Shown: positions 17,507 to 24,945 of the stretch, in pieces
How the letters are laid out: each line of letters opens with the position of its first letter
Position numbering within the stretch: position 1 is the stretch's first letter
From: Rhizobium sp. NXC24
Lineage (GTDB): Bacteria; Pseudomonadota; Alphaproteobacteria; Rhizobiales; Rhizobiaceae
DNA: 64,000 bases
Assembly: GCF_002944315.1 (NCBI RefSeq)
Contig: NZ_CP024314.1
Span: 1,240,001 to 1,304,000 of the forward strand
Direction of reading: 5' to 3'
The notes under the pieces: model-generated
What the model was told of the DNA's origin: nothing
What the model saw: only the letters and a program-made list of their open reading frames with translations
Database searches by the model: none
Position numbers and translations under genes: made by a program

Positions 17507-18802
17507 CTAAAGGAACCATGTCATAACCATTCCAAGAACGGATGCGGCCATGACTGCCGTCGACGTCCAGCCAAGCCAGCGAAGCCAGCCGGTGACCGTA
17601 AATTTTCCCATGATCTGCTGTTTTGCAGTCATCAGCATCATTATTGTCATCACCGGTACGGCGACGATCCCGTTGATGACTGCGCTCCAATAGAGCGCTT
17701 CGATGGGATTGACGGGTGTAAACAGGATACCCATTCCGAAAATACACGCCATGACCAAGGTCGAATAAAATGCTTTGGCGTGCTTTGGTTTCCGCGAGAG
17801 CCCGACCGGCCATTTGCAAGCCTCACCAATGGCATAGGCAGCAGCGCCCGCAAGGACCGGAACCGCAAGCAAGCCGGTGCCCAAAATGCCAACGGCGAAA
17901 ACGATGAACGCGACATCGCCCGCAATTGGTCGCAATGCGTCGGCTGCCTGCGCCGAAGAGGAGATCGTCGTAACGCCGGTCTTATGAAGAGTTGCCGCAG
18001 TCGTTGCGATGATCGCAAGAGCTATGATGTTTGAGAAGGCCATGCCGATCAAAGTGTCGGCCCGGATGCGCCTGAGCGCTGCGGGCGCCTCTCTGGGCGC
18101 GTCGACCAACGGATGCTTGTGGTGATCGGCCTGCTCTTCCTCAACTTCTTGGGACGCCTGCCAGAAGAACAAATAGGGTGAAATCGTCGTACCCAAGATC
18201 GCGACGATCGTCGTGAAGAATTCTGAATTCCAGACGAATTTGGGTACGAAAAGGCCTGCCATTGCCTCACCCCAGGATATGTTGACCGCAAACACCGCGG
18301 CAACATAGGCAAAGAGGCTCAGCGTCATCCATTTGAGCACCGCGGAATAACGATCGTATTCGAAAAAAACGCTGGCAATTGCGCAAGCGCTTCCGAAACC
18401 GACGACGTAAAGCGTCTCGGGCCCGCCGACTAAGAGCTTCAAGGCGTCAGCCATCGCGCTGAGGTCGGCTCCGATATTGATCGTGTTCGCTATGAAGAGC
18501 AGCCCAACAATGAGGTAAAGCAGCCAGGCGGGGTAGTGCCGGCATACGTTTCCTGCAATGCCATGCCCGGTCGTACGCCCGATCCGCGCGCAAATCTCCT
18601 GAATTGCCGACATCAGCGGATAGGTCAGCAACATTGTCCACCCGATGCCATATCCAAGTTGAGCGCCGGCCTGGCTGTATGTTCCTATTCCAGAGGGATC
18701 GTCGTCGGAAGCACCGGTGATAAAGCCCGGCCCCAAAATCTTAAGAAATCGCCGGATGGCTCCATTTGCTACTTTCGCCTGCTGTTGCGTCGATTCCGCC
18801 AT
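17507..18802 (-). CDS. NRAMP-family divalent metal transporter with altered metal-site motifs
   Basis: 431 residues with about eleven membrane segments. The start is fixed by GGGAG before the ATG. The first helix reads GPGFITGASDDDPSGIGTY, where classical manganese/iron NRAMPs have DPGN. The sixth helix reads GTTISPYLFFWQASQEVEEE, where classical members have MPH with the metal-binding Met. NRAMP-related magnesium transporters are known to lack this Met, so the substrate may be magnesium or another hard cation rather than manganese or iron. No stress promoter of the kind seen around it was found upstream. It is convergent with the DUF72 gene. Confidence 0.78.
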   Translation of the reverse strand: MAESTQQQAKVANGAIRRFLKILGPGFITGASDDDPSGIGTYSQAGAQLGYGIGWTMLLTYPLMSAIQEICARIGRTTGHGIAGNVCRHYPAWLLYLIVGLLFIANTINIGADLSAMADALKLLVGGPETLYVVGFGSACAIASVFFEYDRYSAVLKWMTLSLFAYVAAVFAVNISWGEAMAGLFVPKFVWNSEFFTTIVAILGTTISPYLFFWQASQEVEEEQADHHKHPLVDAPREAPAALRRIRADTLIGMAFSNIIALAIIATTAATLHKTGVTTISSSAQAADALRPIAGDVAFIVFAVGILGTGLLAVPVLAGAAAYAIGEACKWPVGLSRKPKHAKAFYSTLVMACIFGMGILFTPVNPIEALYWSAVINGIVAVPVMTIMMLMTAKQQIMGKFTVTGWLRWLGWTSTAVMAASVLGMVMTWFL

Positions 18803-19399
18803 AAATTTACTCCCGCTTGTTCGGCCAAGCGCAAACAGCTCCGGTTGGCGAAAAGGCATGCCTGAAACAGTCGTGGTCGCCGGCCCAACACAGGCGACGC
18901 CTGAACAGATCGGTTGGTGTTAAAGAAATCATGCCGAGTATGCCTAAAACGGAAAGCTTTACTCTTCTCGCTACGGTCACTTTGCGCTCCGTGGTAAAGC
19001 ACTTGCCCGCCGATCAGTGGATCTTCTTAACGGCCGACAAAGATGCGCTTAGAGAAGCCGGGAAAAGCAAAATAGTTCCACGAGGTACTCTCAGATCGAA
19101 TATGTCTTGAAGACCCTGAAATTATAACACAATCCATAACTCTCCGTTTCATGAAATGAACGACTTTTTTTAAATTATATACAAATATTTCGAATATAAT
19201 TCTCCATTATTTTCAATAACAGTGGGTATACTTCCGAGAATTACCAGGATGCTTACGACAAACTCCAGGCCCGTCGCAGTAGCGCTATGTGATGATTGAT
19301 ATCACGGCCTCATTGTTCAGATGCTTGTCGCCGGACAAGACCTCCTGAGGAACCTTCCCACCCGTTGGTAGTTAGGGACTCTATCGATCAACGGAGGTT
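18803..19399. other. Long intergenic region, AT-rich in its middle
   Basis: Between the divergent NRAMP-like and DUF1236 genes. Bases about 19,120-19,230 are strikingly AT-rich and include a TTTCATGAAA palindrome (19147-19156). A 60-codon open frame (18931-19110) has no ribosome site and is not called as a gene. The promoter of the DUF1236 gene lies at the right end. Confidence 0.5.
19349..19373 (+). promoter_or_regulatory. EcfG/RpoE2-type promoter for the DUF1236 gene
   Basis: GGAAC (19349-19353), 17 bases, GTT (19371-19373), about 27 bases before the start codon. Confidence 0.7.
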
Positions 19400-19687
19400 A
19401 TGATGAAAAGGATACTCATTGCCGTGAGTGCGGCCCTCTTCGCGTCTGGAACAGCTTTTGCTCAAAGCACGACGGTGGTTGTTCCCGGAGAAGTCAGGAC
19501 GTATGTGACCGAACAAGAAGTTCCATCGGTAACTTATGACGGCGATATTGTAGTCGGTAGCGAATTGCCGAGTTCGGTGGAAGTACATACCATTCCCAGC
19601 AACAGCGACTACGCCTATACGGTCGTCAATAAAAAGCGTGTGATCGTAAGCCAAAAGACTCATAAGATTGTCGAAGTCGTCAAATAG
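19400..19687 (+). CDS. DUF1236 family exported protein
   Basis: 95 residues beginning with a clear Sec signal peptide (MMKRILIAVSAALFASGTAFAQ, cleavage after AFA likely), followed by the DUF1236 pattern: TYVTEQEVPSVTYDGDIVVGSELP, HTIPSNSDYAYTVVNKKRVIV and a closing HKIVEVV. The family is common in Rhizobiales, usually periplasmic, and has no assigned activity. GGAGG lies just upstream; either of two adjacent ATGs could be used. A stress promoter precedes it and a strong terminator follows. Confidence 0.85.
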   Translation: MMKRILIAVSAALFASGTAFAQSTTVVVPGEVRTYVTEQEVPSVTYDGDIVVGSELPSSVEVHTIPSNSDYAYTVVNKKRVIVSQKTHKIVEVVK

Positions 19688-19712
19688 CAAGGCACGAAGC
19701 CAGAATATGCCA

Positions 19713-19741
19713 GCCCCTTTGTAGTTCTATCGTGAAGGGGC
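19713..19741 (+). terminator. Stem-loop after the DUF1236 gene
   Basis: A seven-base stem (GCCCCTT with AAGGGGC) around a 15-base loop, just after the stop codon. It lacks a T-run and precedes a stronger terminator. Confidence 0.35.
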
Positions 19742-19750
19742 GCCCAAGTT

Positions 19751-19785
19751 TACGCGCACTCTTGAACGGTGCGCGTATTTTAGTT
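19751..19785 (+). terminator. Rho-independent terminator
   Basis: Perfect stem ACGCGCAC/GTGCGCGT (19752-19759 with 19769-19776), nine-base loop, followed by TTTTAGTTT. It ends transcription of the DUF1236 gene and may also serve the convergent gene. Confidence 0.75.
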
Positions 19786-19810
19786 TCGAGTGAGTTCCTG
19801 CCCAGGCAGG

Positions 19811-20056
19811 TCAAGTGCTAGAGACTTTACCCGGCGCCCCGTGAGCCGGTCCTTCCTCCTTGACGTCACGCGGGGTCGGCGTGGTGATGGCGCCGTGGTC
19901 GGGGTCCTTTACATCCTGCCCCTTCGAACCGTCGGCGCCTGTCGCAAGCTCACGAACACGGCTTTGCCGCCTAATGTCTCGCAAGGTCGTTGCTTCTTCG
20001 ATCAGGGCGGTCAGTTCCTCTTCGGAGAGGTCGGAGAGATCAAAGGTCTTGGTCAT
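19811..20056 (-). CDS. Small hypothetical protein (81 aa)
   Basis: AGGAGA lies just before the ATG. The N-terminal half is a charged helical segment (FDLSDLSEEELTALIEEATTLRDIRRQ); the C-terminal half is Gly/Pro/Asp-rich and probably disordered. There is no signal peptide or known domain. It follows the 89-residue gene and the YghA-like dehydrogenase on the same strand, so it may be the last gene of that stress operon, although 125 bases with stem-loops separate them. Function unknown. Confidence 0.55.
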   Translation of the reverse strand: MTKTFDLSDLSEEELTALIEEATTLRDIRRQSRVRELATGADGSKGQDVKDPDHGAITTPTPRDVKEEGPAHGAPGKVSST

Positions 20057-20091
20057 AACAGTCTCCTGAATGGTCCACTTGTTCTAGTGGC

Positions 20092-20108
20092 TGGAGGAAA
20101 TTCCTCCA
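20092..20108. repeat. Inverted repeat between two small minus-strand genes
   Basis: TGGAGGAA and TTCCTCCA flank a single central base. It could be a regulator site or a processing hairpin in the operon. A second stem (CGCCGC/GCGGCG, 20119-20135) is next to it. Confidence 0.35.
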
Positions 20109-20160
20109 CCACGCTCAACGCCGCGATCAGCGGCGCAAATCGCCGAAGGACCGGCAACGC

Positions 20161-20180
20161 GATATGCCGAGGGGCATATC
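20161..20180 (-). terminator. Stem-loop directly after the 89-residue gene
   Basis: Perfect eight-base stem GATATGCC/GGCATATC with a four-base loop, one base beyond the minus-strand stop codon. No T-run, so it may be an attenuator or 3'-end stabiliser. Confidence 0.4.
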
Positions 20181-20181
20181 A

Positions 20182-20451
20182 TTACTCAAGCATGCCCCAT
20201 GTCGGATCCCAGCGGACACCTTCGGACAATTCCACATAGATGGGCAGGGTTTCGCCACCGACGACCTTGTTTCGGGCGGCGCGAAAGGCGTCGTTCGGTT
20301 CCATTTCCTCGCCCGGAAATATGGCGTCGTCTTCGCCCGGCCGCGTGACCTTGCGGATAAATCCTCTTACCTGGTCACCGGAATAATAGAACTTGATGAC
20401 CATGGAGCCGGGCGGAGCGGCACCCGTGCGATATCGTCGATAGGTTTCCAT
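20182..20451 (-). CDS. Small hypothetical protein (89 aa)
   Basis: The ATG at 20451 is chosen because AGGAGG sits five bases upstream; an in-frame GTG two codons earlier overlaps that site. The product is soluble, with METYRRYRTGAAPPG at the start, then KFYYSGDQVRGFIRKVTRPGEDDAIFPGEE, and ends with EGVRWDPTWGMLE. I do not recognise a domain. The gene begins 31 bases after the stop of the YghA-like dehydrogenase and is presumably co-transcribed with it under the stress promoter. Confidence 0.6.
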   Translation of the reverse strand: METYRRYRTGAAPPGSMVIKFYYSGDQVRGFIRKVTRPGEDDAIFPGEEMEPNDAFRAARNKVVGGETLPIYVELSEGVRWDPTWGMLE

Positions 20452-20482
20452 CTGCACCTCCTGGCATCACCGGGAGCCGTCC

Positions 20483-21340
20483 CTACAGGATCGGCTTGCC
20501 ACCCGTCACGGCGACGGTGGTCCCGGAGACGTAGCTCGACAGCGGATCGGCAAGCATAACGTAGGTCGTGGCGAGTTCGGCGGGCTGGCCCGGCCGCTTC
20601 ATCGGCACCTGCTTTCCGAAATTCTCAACCGCCTCCTTGGGCATGGTCGAAGGAATGAGCGGCGTCCAGATCGGGCCTGGCGCCACGGCATTGGCGCGGA
20701 TCCCTTTCTCAGCAAGCAGTTGCGCAAGACCCGCGGTGAAGTTTTGAATGGCGCCCTTGGTCGTGGCATAGGCAAGCAAGGTGGGATTGGGATTGTCCGA
20801 ATTGATCGAAGCAGTGTTGATGATGGCGCTGCCGGGTGTCATATGCGGAACGGCGGCCTTGGTCAGATAAAACATGGCGTGAATGTTGACCTTGAAGGTC
20901 AGTTCCCATTCCTGGTCGCTGATATCGCCGATGTCGTGAAAGCTTGCCTGGTGGGCGGCATTGTTGACGAGAATATCAATCCCGCCGAGTTGCGCGACCG
21001 CCTTGTCGACGATTGCCCGGCAATGCTGCGGATCCTGAATGTCGCCGGGAACGAGAACGGCCTTGCGTCCCGCATCTTCCACCCAGCGGCGGGTCTCCTC
21101 GGCGTCATCGTCTTCATCCAGATAGGCAATGAGAACATCGGCGCCTTCACGCGCAAAGGCGATCGCAACGGCACGGCCGATGCCGCTGTCGCCGCCGGTG
21201 ATGATCGCTTTCTTGCCGATAAGCCGGCCCGATCCTCGATAGGACTTTTCGCCATGATCCGGCACCGGTCGCATGGCCGCGGTATGGCCGGGCATCGGCT
21301 GCTGTTGCGACGGGAATGGGGGCGTTGGATGGGTGGCCAT
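20483..21340 (-). CDS. SDR family oxidoreductase (YghA-like)
   Basis: 285 residues of the long YghA/GsiB-like short-chain dehydrogenase group. About 40 Pro-rich residues precede the Rossmann fold. The cofactor motif TGGDSGIGR is near residue 48; NNAAHQ, a Ser in NTASINS, and YATTKGA supply the catalytic Asn, Ser, Tyr and Lys. The C-terminus has SSYVSGTTVAVTGG. It would reduce an aldehyde or oxidise an alcohol with NAD(P). GGAGG precedes the ATG. This class is frequently under general-stress control, matching the EcfG-type promoter 36 bases upstream. Confidence 0.88.
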   Translation of the reverse strand: MATHPTPPFPSQQQPMPGHTAAMRPVPDHGEKSYRGSGRLIGKKAIITGGDSGIGRAVAIAFAREGADVLIAYLDEDDDAEETRRWVEDAGRKAVLVPGDIQDPQHCRAIVDKAVAQLGGIDILVNNAAHQASFHDIGDISDQEWELTFKVNIHAMFYLTKAAVPHMTPGSAIINTASINSDNPNPTLLAYATTKGAIQNFTAGLAQLLAEKGIRANAVAPGPIWTPLIPSTMPKEAVENFGKQVPMKRPGQPAELATTYVMLADPLSSYVSGTTVAVTGGKPIL

Positions 21341-21375
21341 GGCTTCCTCCTTGGTATCGGTGAACTCCCATTCTC

Positions 21376-21400
21376 AACCACCTGCCCCTCGCTTGGTTCC
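21376..21400 (-). promoter_or_regulatory. EcfG/RpoE2-type promoter for the YghA-like dehydrogenase
   Basis: Minus-strand GGAAC (21400-21396), 17 bases, GTT ending at 21376. Confidence 0.7.
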
Positions 21401-21452
21401 CGAAAAGAGCAAAATCAGCCAGGAACTGACGGAGATGACGCTGTCATTTCGA

Positions 21453-21477
21453 GGAACCTTCGCGTCCCACTGCAGTT
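21453..21477 (+). promoter_or_regulatory. EcfG/RpoE2-type promoter for the PPC-domain gene
   Basis: GGAAC (21453-21457), 17 bases, GTT (21475-21477). It overlaps the start of a dehydrogenase gene remnant. Confidence 0.65.
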
Positions 21478-21548
21478 TCGTAACCGGCGCCAATATTGCA
21501 GTCGACGGAGGCGTATCCGTCTCGAATGGACAACCCGGCCAGGGATAG
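21471..21548 (+). pseudogene. C-terminal remnant of a short-chain dehydrogenase
   Basis: In the plus-strand frame ending at 21548 the translation reads FVTGANIAVDGGVSVSNG, the normal C-terminal strand of an SDR enzyme. The upstream sequence in this frame does not look like SDR protein. It is best read as a decayed dehydrogenase tail between two intact stress genes. Confidence 0.5.
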
Positions 21549-21561
21549 CGAGGCCATAGCC

Positions 21562-21999
21562 ATGAATTTCAAACAGATCAACGAAACGGACGGTCAGCGC
21601 ACCTATGTCGTGGTGCTCGATGCGAAGGAAGAAGCATTCTCCACCCTCAGAAACTTCGCCACGACCTATGAAATGACGGCCGCGTCGGTTACCGCGATCG
21701 GCGCCTTCGAAAGAGCGACCGTCGGCTGGTTCGATTTCCCCAGCCGCAGCTACCGCAAGATTCAGGTCGCGGAGCAATGCGAAGTCTTAAGCCTTCTCGG
21801 CGATATCGCGACCGGCGACGACGGCAAGGCGAGCCTGCATCTTCATGCCGTTCTCGGCCTAAAAGACGGCTCCACGCGCGGCGGTCACTTCATTGACGGC
21901 ATCGTACATCCGACTTTGGAAGTGACAATCATCGAGACGCCCGCATACCTGCACCGCCGGCATCACGAGGATCTCGGAATGTCCCTCATCGAGCTCTGA
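21562..21999 (+). CDS. PPC/DUF296 domain protein
   Basis: 145 residues forming one PPC (plants and prokaryotes conserved) domain, formerly DUF296. Visible are the TYVVVLDAKEEAFSTLRNFA opening, SVTAIGAFERATVGWFD, and HLHAVLGLKDGSTRGGHFIDGIVHPTLEV, where the His residues form the family's metal site. Bacterial members form trimers; in plants the domain accompanies AT-hooks, but DNA binding is not shown for the stand-alone form. The internal ATG at 21562 is chosen with a GAGG upstream. Its stress promoter overlaps the dehydrogenase remnant. Confidence 0.82.
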   Translation: MNFKQINETDGQRTYVVVLDAKEEAFSTLRNFATTYEMTAASVTAIGAFERATVGWFDFPSRSYRKIQVAEQCEVLSLLGDIATGDDGKASLHLHAVLGLKDGSTRGGHFIDGIVHPTLEVTIIETPAYLHRRHHEDLGMSLIEL

Positions 22000-22142
22000 G
22001 CCGACATTGTGTTTGGTCAATTCTCACGCCCGACTGATCAGATGGTATACGGCTCGAACGTCGCTGCTCGATGGACGAGATCACAAGCGATAGAGAACGT
22101 GAGCACCAGCCTCAAGAGACCGGGATGGAAATTGGCTGGCGC

Positions 22143-22517
22143 TCAGCCTATCCCGTGGTGGCCGCCTGCCATGCGCATGGCGCCGGCGCGGCGCAGGACA
22201 TTGGCGACATCCTCATCGATGAACGGCTTTGCTATCGCCGCAAAGGCGCCGGCGAAGCCGTGCTTGAGCGCTTCGGGAACGCCAGTGACGAAGATAATCG
22301 TCGTATGGTACCGATCGATTAGTCTGCGGGCGAGTTGTAAGCCGCTCCTCCCGTCGGAGAGAGCCACATCAATCAAGGCTATATCCGCTCTCGGCGCGTA
22401 GGCAAGCGCTTGCTCCATTGTGGAAGCCGGACCGAGCGTGGCGAAACCGGCATCGGCCACTATCGTCTTGAGCTGATGAGCAACGATCGCCTCGTCTTCT
22501 ACAATCAGTACTTTCAT
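22143..22517 (-). CDS. Single-domain response regulator
   Basis: 124 residues, only a receiver domain. The acidic pair is in VEDEA near residue 7, the phosphoacceptor Asp in IALIDVAL near residue 54, Thr in IIFVTGVP, and the conserved Lys in AIAKPF near residue 104. GGAGGAG precedes the ATG; a much longer upstream frame is not credible. There is no output domain, so it probably acts in a phosphorelay or by protein contact. Stand-alone receivers take part in the alphaproteobacterial general stress response, and this gene is divergent from a gene with an EcfG-type promoter, but the link is inferred. Confidence 0.85.
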   Translation of the reverse strand: MKVLIVEDEAIVAHQLKTIVADAGFATLGPASTMEQALAYAPRADIALIDVALSDGRSGLQLARRLIDRYHTTIIFVTGVPEALKHGFAGAFAAIAKPFIDEDVANVLRRAGAMRMAGGHHGIG

Positions 22518-22618
22518 ATTCGCTCTCCTCCTATATCTAAGATCTAGGTGGGGGGCGTTAGTATTTCTATCATTTGGATAGATTTTTCGATGGCGGCAAT
22601 TGCTTTTAGTCATCGCCG

Positions 22619-22643
22619 GGAACAGCGGATTTCCGTCAGAGTT
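22619..22643 (+). promoter_or_regulatory. EcfG/RpoE2-type promoter for the DUF2934 gene
   Basis: GGAAC (22619-22623), 17 bases, GTT (22641-22643), 26 bases before the start codon. Confidence 0.65.
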
Positions 22644-22668
22644 AGGAACGGTCGCGGGAGGAACGACC

Positions 22669-23016
22669 ATGACGGACGATAGAATGAATTGGATCAATGC
22701 TCGAGCATATGATTTATGGGAGCGAGCTGGGCGCCCGCAAGGCAAGGACCAGGAGCATTGGCTGCAGGCCGTTGCCGAACGCGAATTGATGGAGCAAACG
22801 CGAGCATCTCATGATGGCGCTGAAGTGCTGGCGCGCTACGCAGCAACTGCCAAGATCAAAGCTGAAAAATCAGGGCGCCGCCAGATGGTCCTGATCGTCA
22901 AGGATGAGCCGGTCCTGAGCCTCAACGCTGCTCCCCGCCCCTTGGTCAAGCCGATGGAGGGCATTCATGCGCAGAGCGGATCGGCCTCACCCAAACAGAG
23001 AGTGGCCAAGCCATAA
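22669..23016 (+). CDS. DUF2934 domain protein
   Basis: 115 residues. The N-terminal 35 residues contain the DUF2934 signature (INARAYDLWERAGRPQGKD followed by EHWLQA); the rest is charged and probably flexible. GGGAGGAACG sets the start at 22669. Family members are short, common in Rhizobiales, and have no known activity. The stress promoter upstream supports membership of the block's regulon. It is convergent with the following ABC transporter operon, with only 18 bases between the ends. Confidence 0.75.
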   Translation: MTDDRMNWINARAYDLWERAGRPQGKDQEHWLQAVAERELMEQTRASHDGAEVLARYAATAKIKAEKSGRRQMVLIVKDEPVLSLNAAPRPLVKPMEGIHAQSGSASPKQRVAKP

Positions 23017-23034
23017 ACCAGCATTGTCAATCGG

Positions 23035-23781
23035 TCAGCCGCCGATCATCAACTTGACGACTTCCTCATGCGTCGTTTCGCTGATCTTGCGCTCTCCGGC
23101 AACGATGCCGCGGCGAAGAACGACGATGCGGTCGGAGACGGCGAAAATATCTTGTAGATTGTGCGAGATGAAGATGACGCCACGGCCCTGTGCTTTCAGC
23201 GATTTGATCAAGGCCACCACCTTGCGCTGTTCCGGCACGCCGAGTGCTGCGGTCGGCTCGTCCATGATCAGGATGCGAGCGTTCCAATAGACCGCCCGCC
23301 CAATCGCCACTGCCTGGCGCTGGCCGCCGGAGAAGTTGCTGACCGGGGCGTCGAGCCGCTTCACATGGAAATCGAGCTGCGCCATCGTGGCCCGCGCGGC
23401 TTCCGCCATAGCCTTCCGGTCGATCACGGGAAGGAAGCCGAAGAGCTTCTTCATCGGTTCGCGCCCAAGGAAGATGTTGGAGCCGATCGTCAGATTGTCG
23501 GCAAGCGCCAAATCCTGATAGATCGTCTCGATGCCCTTTTCCCGAGCATCCTGCGGGGAGGAGAAGGTGACGGGCTTTCCTTCAATCAAGATTTCGCCGG
23601 CCGTCGGCGGATAGACGCCCGAGATCGTCTTGATCATCGTCGTCTTGCCCGCGCCGTTATCGCCCGCCAGCGCTACGACCTCGCCGGGATGAACCACCAT
23701 GGAGCAATTGTCCAAGGCTTGAACCGCGCCGAAATAGCGCGACAGATTCCGGACTTCGAGAAGAGGCTCTGCGCTATTCAT
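23035..23781 (-). CDS. Sugar ABC transporter ATP-binding protein (CUT2, single domain)
   Basis: 248 residues with Walker A GDNGAGKTT near residue 45, signature NFSGGQRQAVAIGRAV, Walker B ILIMDEPTAALG and switch His in VIFISHNL. One ATPase domain (FrcA-like) rather than the two found in RbsA. It overlaps the permease gene by eight bases and is last of the substrate-binding protein, permease, ATPase operon. The start at 23781 matches the family N-terminus. Confidence 0.88.
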   Translation of the reverse strand: MNSAEPLLEVRNLSRYFGAVQALDNCSMVVHPGEVVALAGDNGAGKTTMIKTISGVYPPTAGEILIEGKPVTFSSPQDAREKGIETIYQDLALADNLTIGSNIFLGREPMKKLFGFLPVIDRKAMAEAARATMAQLDFHVKRLDAPVSNFSGGQRQAVAIGRAVYWNARILIMDEPTAALGVPEQRKVVALIKSLKAQGRGVIFISHNLQDIFAVSDRIVVLRRGIVAGERKISETTHEEVVKLMIGG

Positions 23782-24838
23782 CCTGTTTTGCTCCGCTGAA
23801 CCGGCGCTGTGCCTGGTCGATGAGCACCGAAATGATGATGACGATGCCGACGGCGATGAACTGCCAGAATGGCTCGACATTCATGAAAACCAGGCCGTAC
23901 TGAATGACGGCGATAACCAGCGCCCCGGCAATGGTGCCAATGATCGTGCCCGAGCCGCCAAACAGACTGGCGCCGCCGATGACGACTGCGGCCACGCTGT
24001 CGAGCAGCAGCGGTTCGCCGGCCTGGGCAGCACCGGCGGTGAAGCGGGCGGCATAGAGCGCGCCGCCGAGACCGGCGCAGACCGCCGAAAGCATATAGAG
24101 CCGCAAGAGATGGGATTTTAGATCGATGCCGGCCCGCCTTGCTGCCTGTGCATTGGCGCCGATTGCATAATTGTGCTGGCCAAAGCGCGTCTGGCTCAGC
24201 AGGTAATGCATAATCACCACGAAAATCAGCGTGACGATGACGAGATAGGGCACGCCATAAAAGCGGCCGTTGCCGAGCTCAGCGAAATAGGAGTTCTTGA
24301 CAGGCACGGTCGTGCCGCCGGCGAGAAGAAAGGCGGTACCGCGCGCGACGCCGAACATGCCGAGCGTGCCGATAAAGGGCGGAACCTTAAGCCGGGAAAT
24401 CAACAGGCCGTTGATACAGCCGGGCACTGTGGCCGCGAGCATTGCGACGAATATGCCGAAGACCATGGCCACCGGCAGCGGCATGTAAAGACCCACCATA
24501 TTGGTGACATGTGCGGCTACGACCGCAGCAAGACCCATGATGAAGCCTGTCGAAAGGTCGATACCTCCGGATATGATGACGAAGGTCTGGCCGATGGCAA
24601 GCAGGAGCGGTGCCACGGCAAAAACAGCAACCGACTGCCAGTTGAAGGCTGAGCCGACAAAGGTGCCGCCGAAATCGACGCGCGCCCAGACCTCGAAAAT
24701 CACGATCAGCGCGGCAAGGAAGAGCCATGCGCGCAACTGGGCGATGCGGTTGACGATGGTTTTTGCTTGATCGCCGTGGTCCGCCTCCGGCGCCACATGC
24801 TGGTCCGCCTGGCGGGCCTCAATATTGTCGATGCTCAT
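23774..24838 (-). CDS. Sugar ABC transporter permease (CUT2, RbsC/FrcC-like)
   Basis: 354 residues with about ten membrane segments after a 35-residue cytoplasmic N-terminus. LLAIGQTFVIISGGIDLSTG and GTIIGTIAGALVIAVIQYG are characteristic of ribose/fructose-type (BPD_transp_2) permeases. It moves the sugar delivered by the binding protein encoded just upstream. A GC-rich hairpin separates the two genes. The substrate is not known; neighbouring aldolase and kinase genes suggest a ketose or derivative. Confidence 0.88.
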   Translation of the reverse strand: MSIDNIEARQADQHVAPEADHGDQAKTIVNRIAQLRAWLFLAALIVIFEVWARVDFGGTFVGSAFNWQSVAVFAVAPLLLAIGQTFVIISGGIDLSTGFIMGLAAVVAAHVTNMVGLYMPLPVAMVFGIFVAMLAATVPGCINGLLISRLKVPPFIGTLGMFGVARGTAFLLAGGTTVPVKNSYFAELGNGRFYGVPYLVIVTLIFVVIMHYLLSQTRFGQHNYAIGANAQAARRAGIDLKSHLLRLYMLSAVCAGLGGALYAARFTAGAAQAGEPLLLDSVAAVVIGGASLFGGSGTIIGTIAGALVIAVIQYGLVFMNVEPFWQFIAVGIVIIISVLIDQAQRRFSGAKQDE

Positions 24839-24907
24839 GAATCAACCCGAACTTGAGCGAGAACGCACCGAAGTCGTCACGCCAGTCCCTCTACTATGAT
24901 CAAAGAT

Positions 24908-24931
24908 GCGCCTCGCCCTTGAGCGAGGCGC
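24908..24931 (-). other. Intercistronic hairpin between binding protein and permease genes
   Basis: Nine-base stem GCGCCTCGC/GCGAGGCGC with a six-base loop, between the substrate-binding protein stop and the permease start. Such hairpins often protect the binding protein message and lower expression of downstream genes. Confidence 0.6.
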
Positions 24932-24945
24932 CAGACTTCATCCGA

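Noticed and set aside
18931..19110. 60-codon frame divergent from the NRAMP-like gene
   Set aside because: No ribosome site, no promoter match and no similarity; too weak to call.
21425..21450. Another GGAAC upstream of the PPC gene
   Set aside because: The bases at the -10 position do not contain GTT; the neighbouring site at 21453 fits fully.
22645..22667. Further GGAAC sequences just before the DUF2934 start
   Set aside because: No GTT at the 17- or 18-base spacing, and they overlap the ribosome site region.
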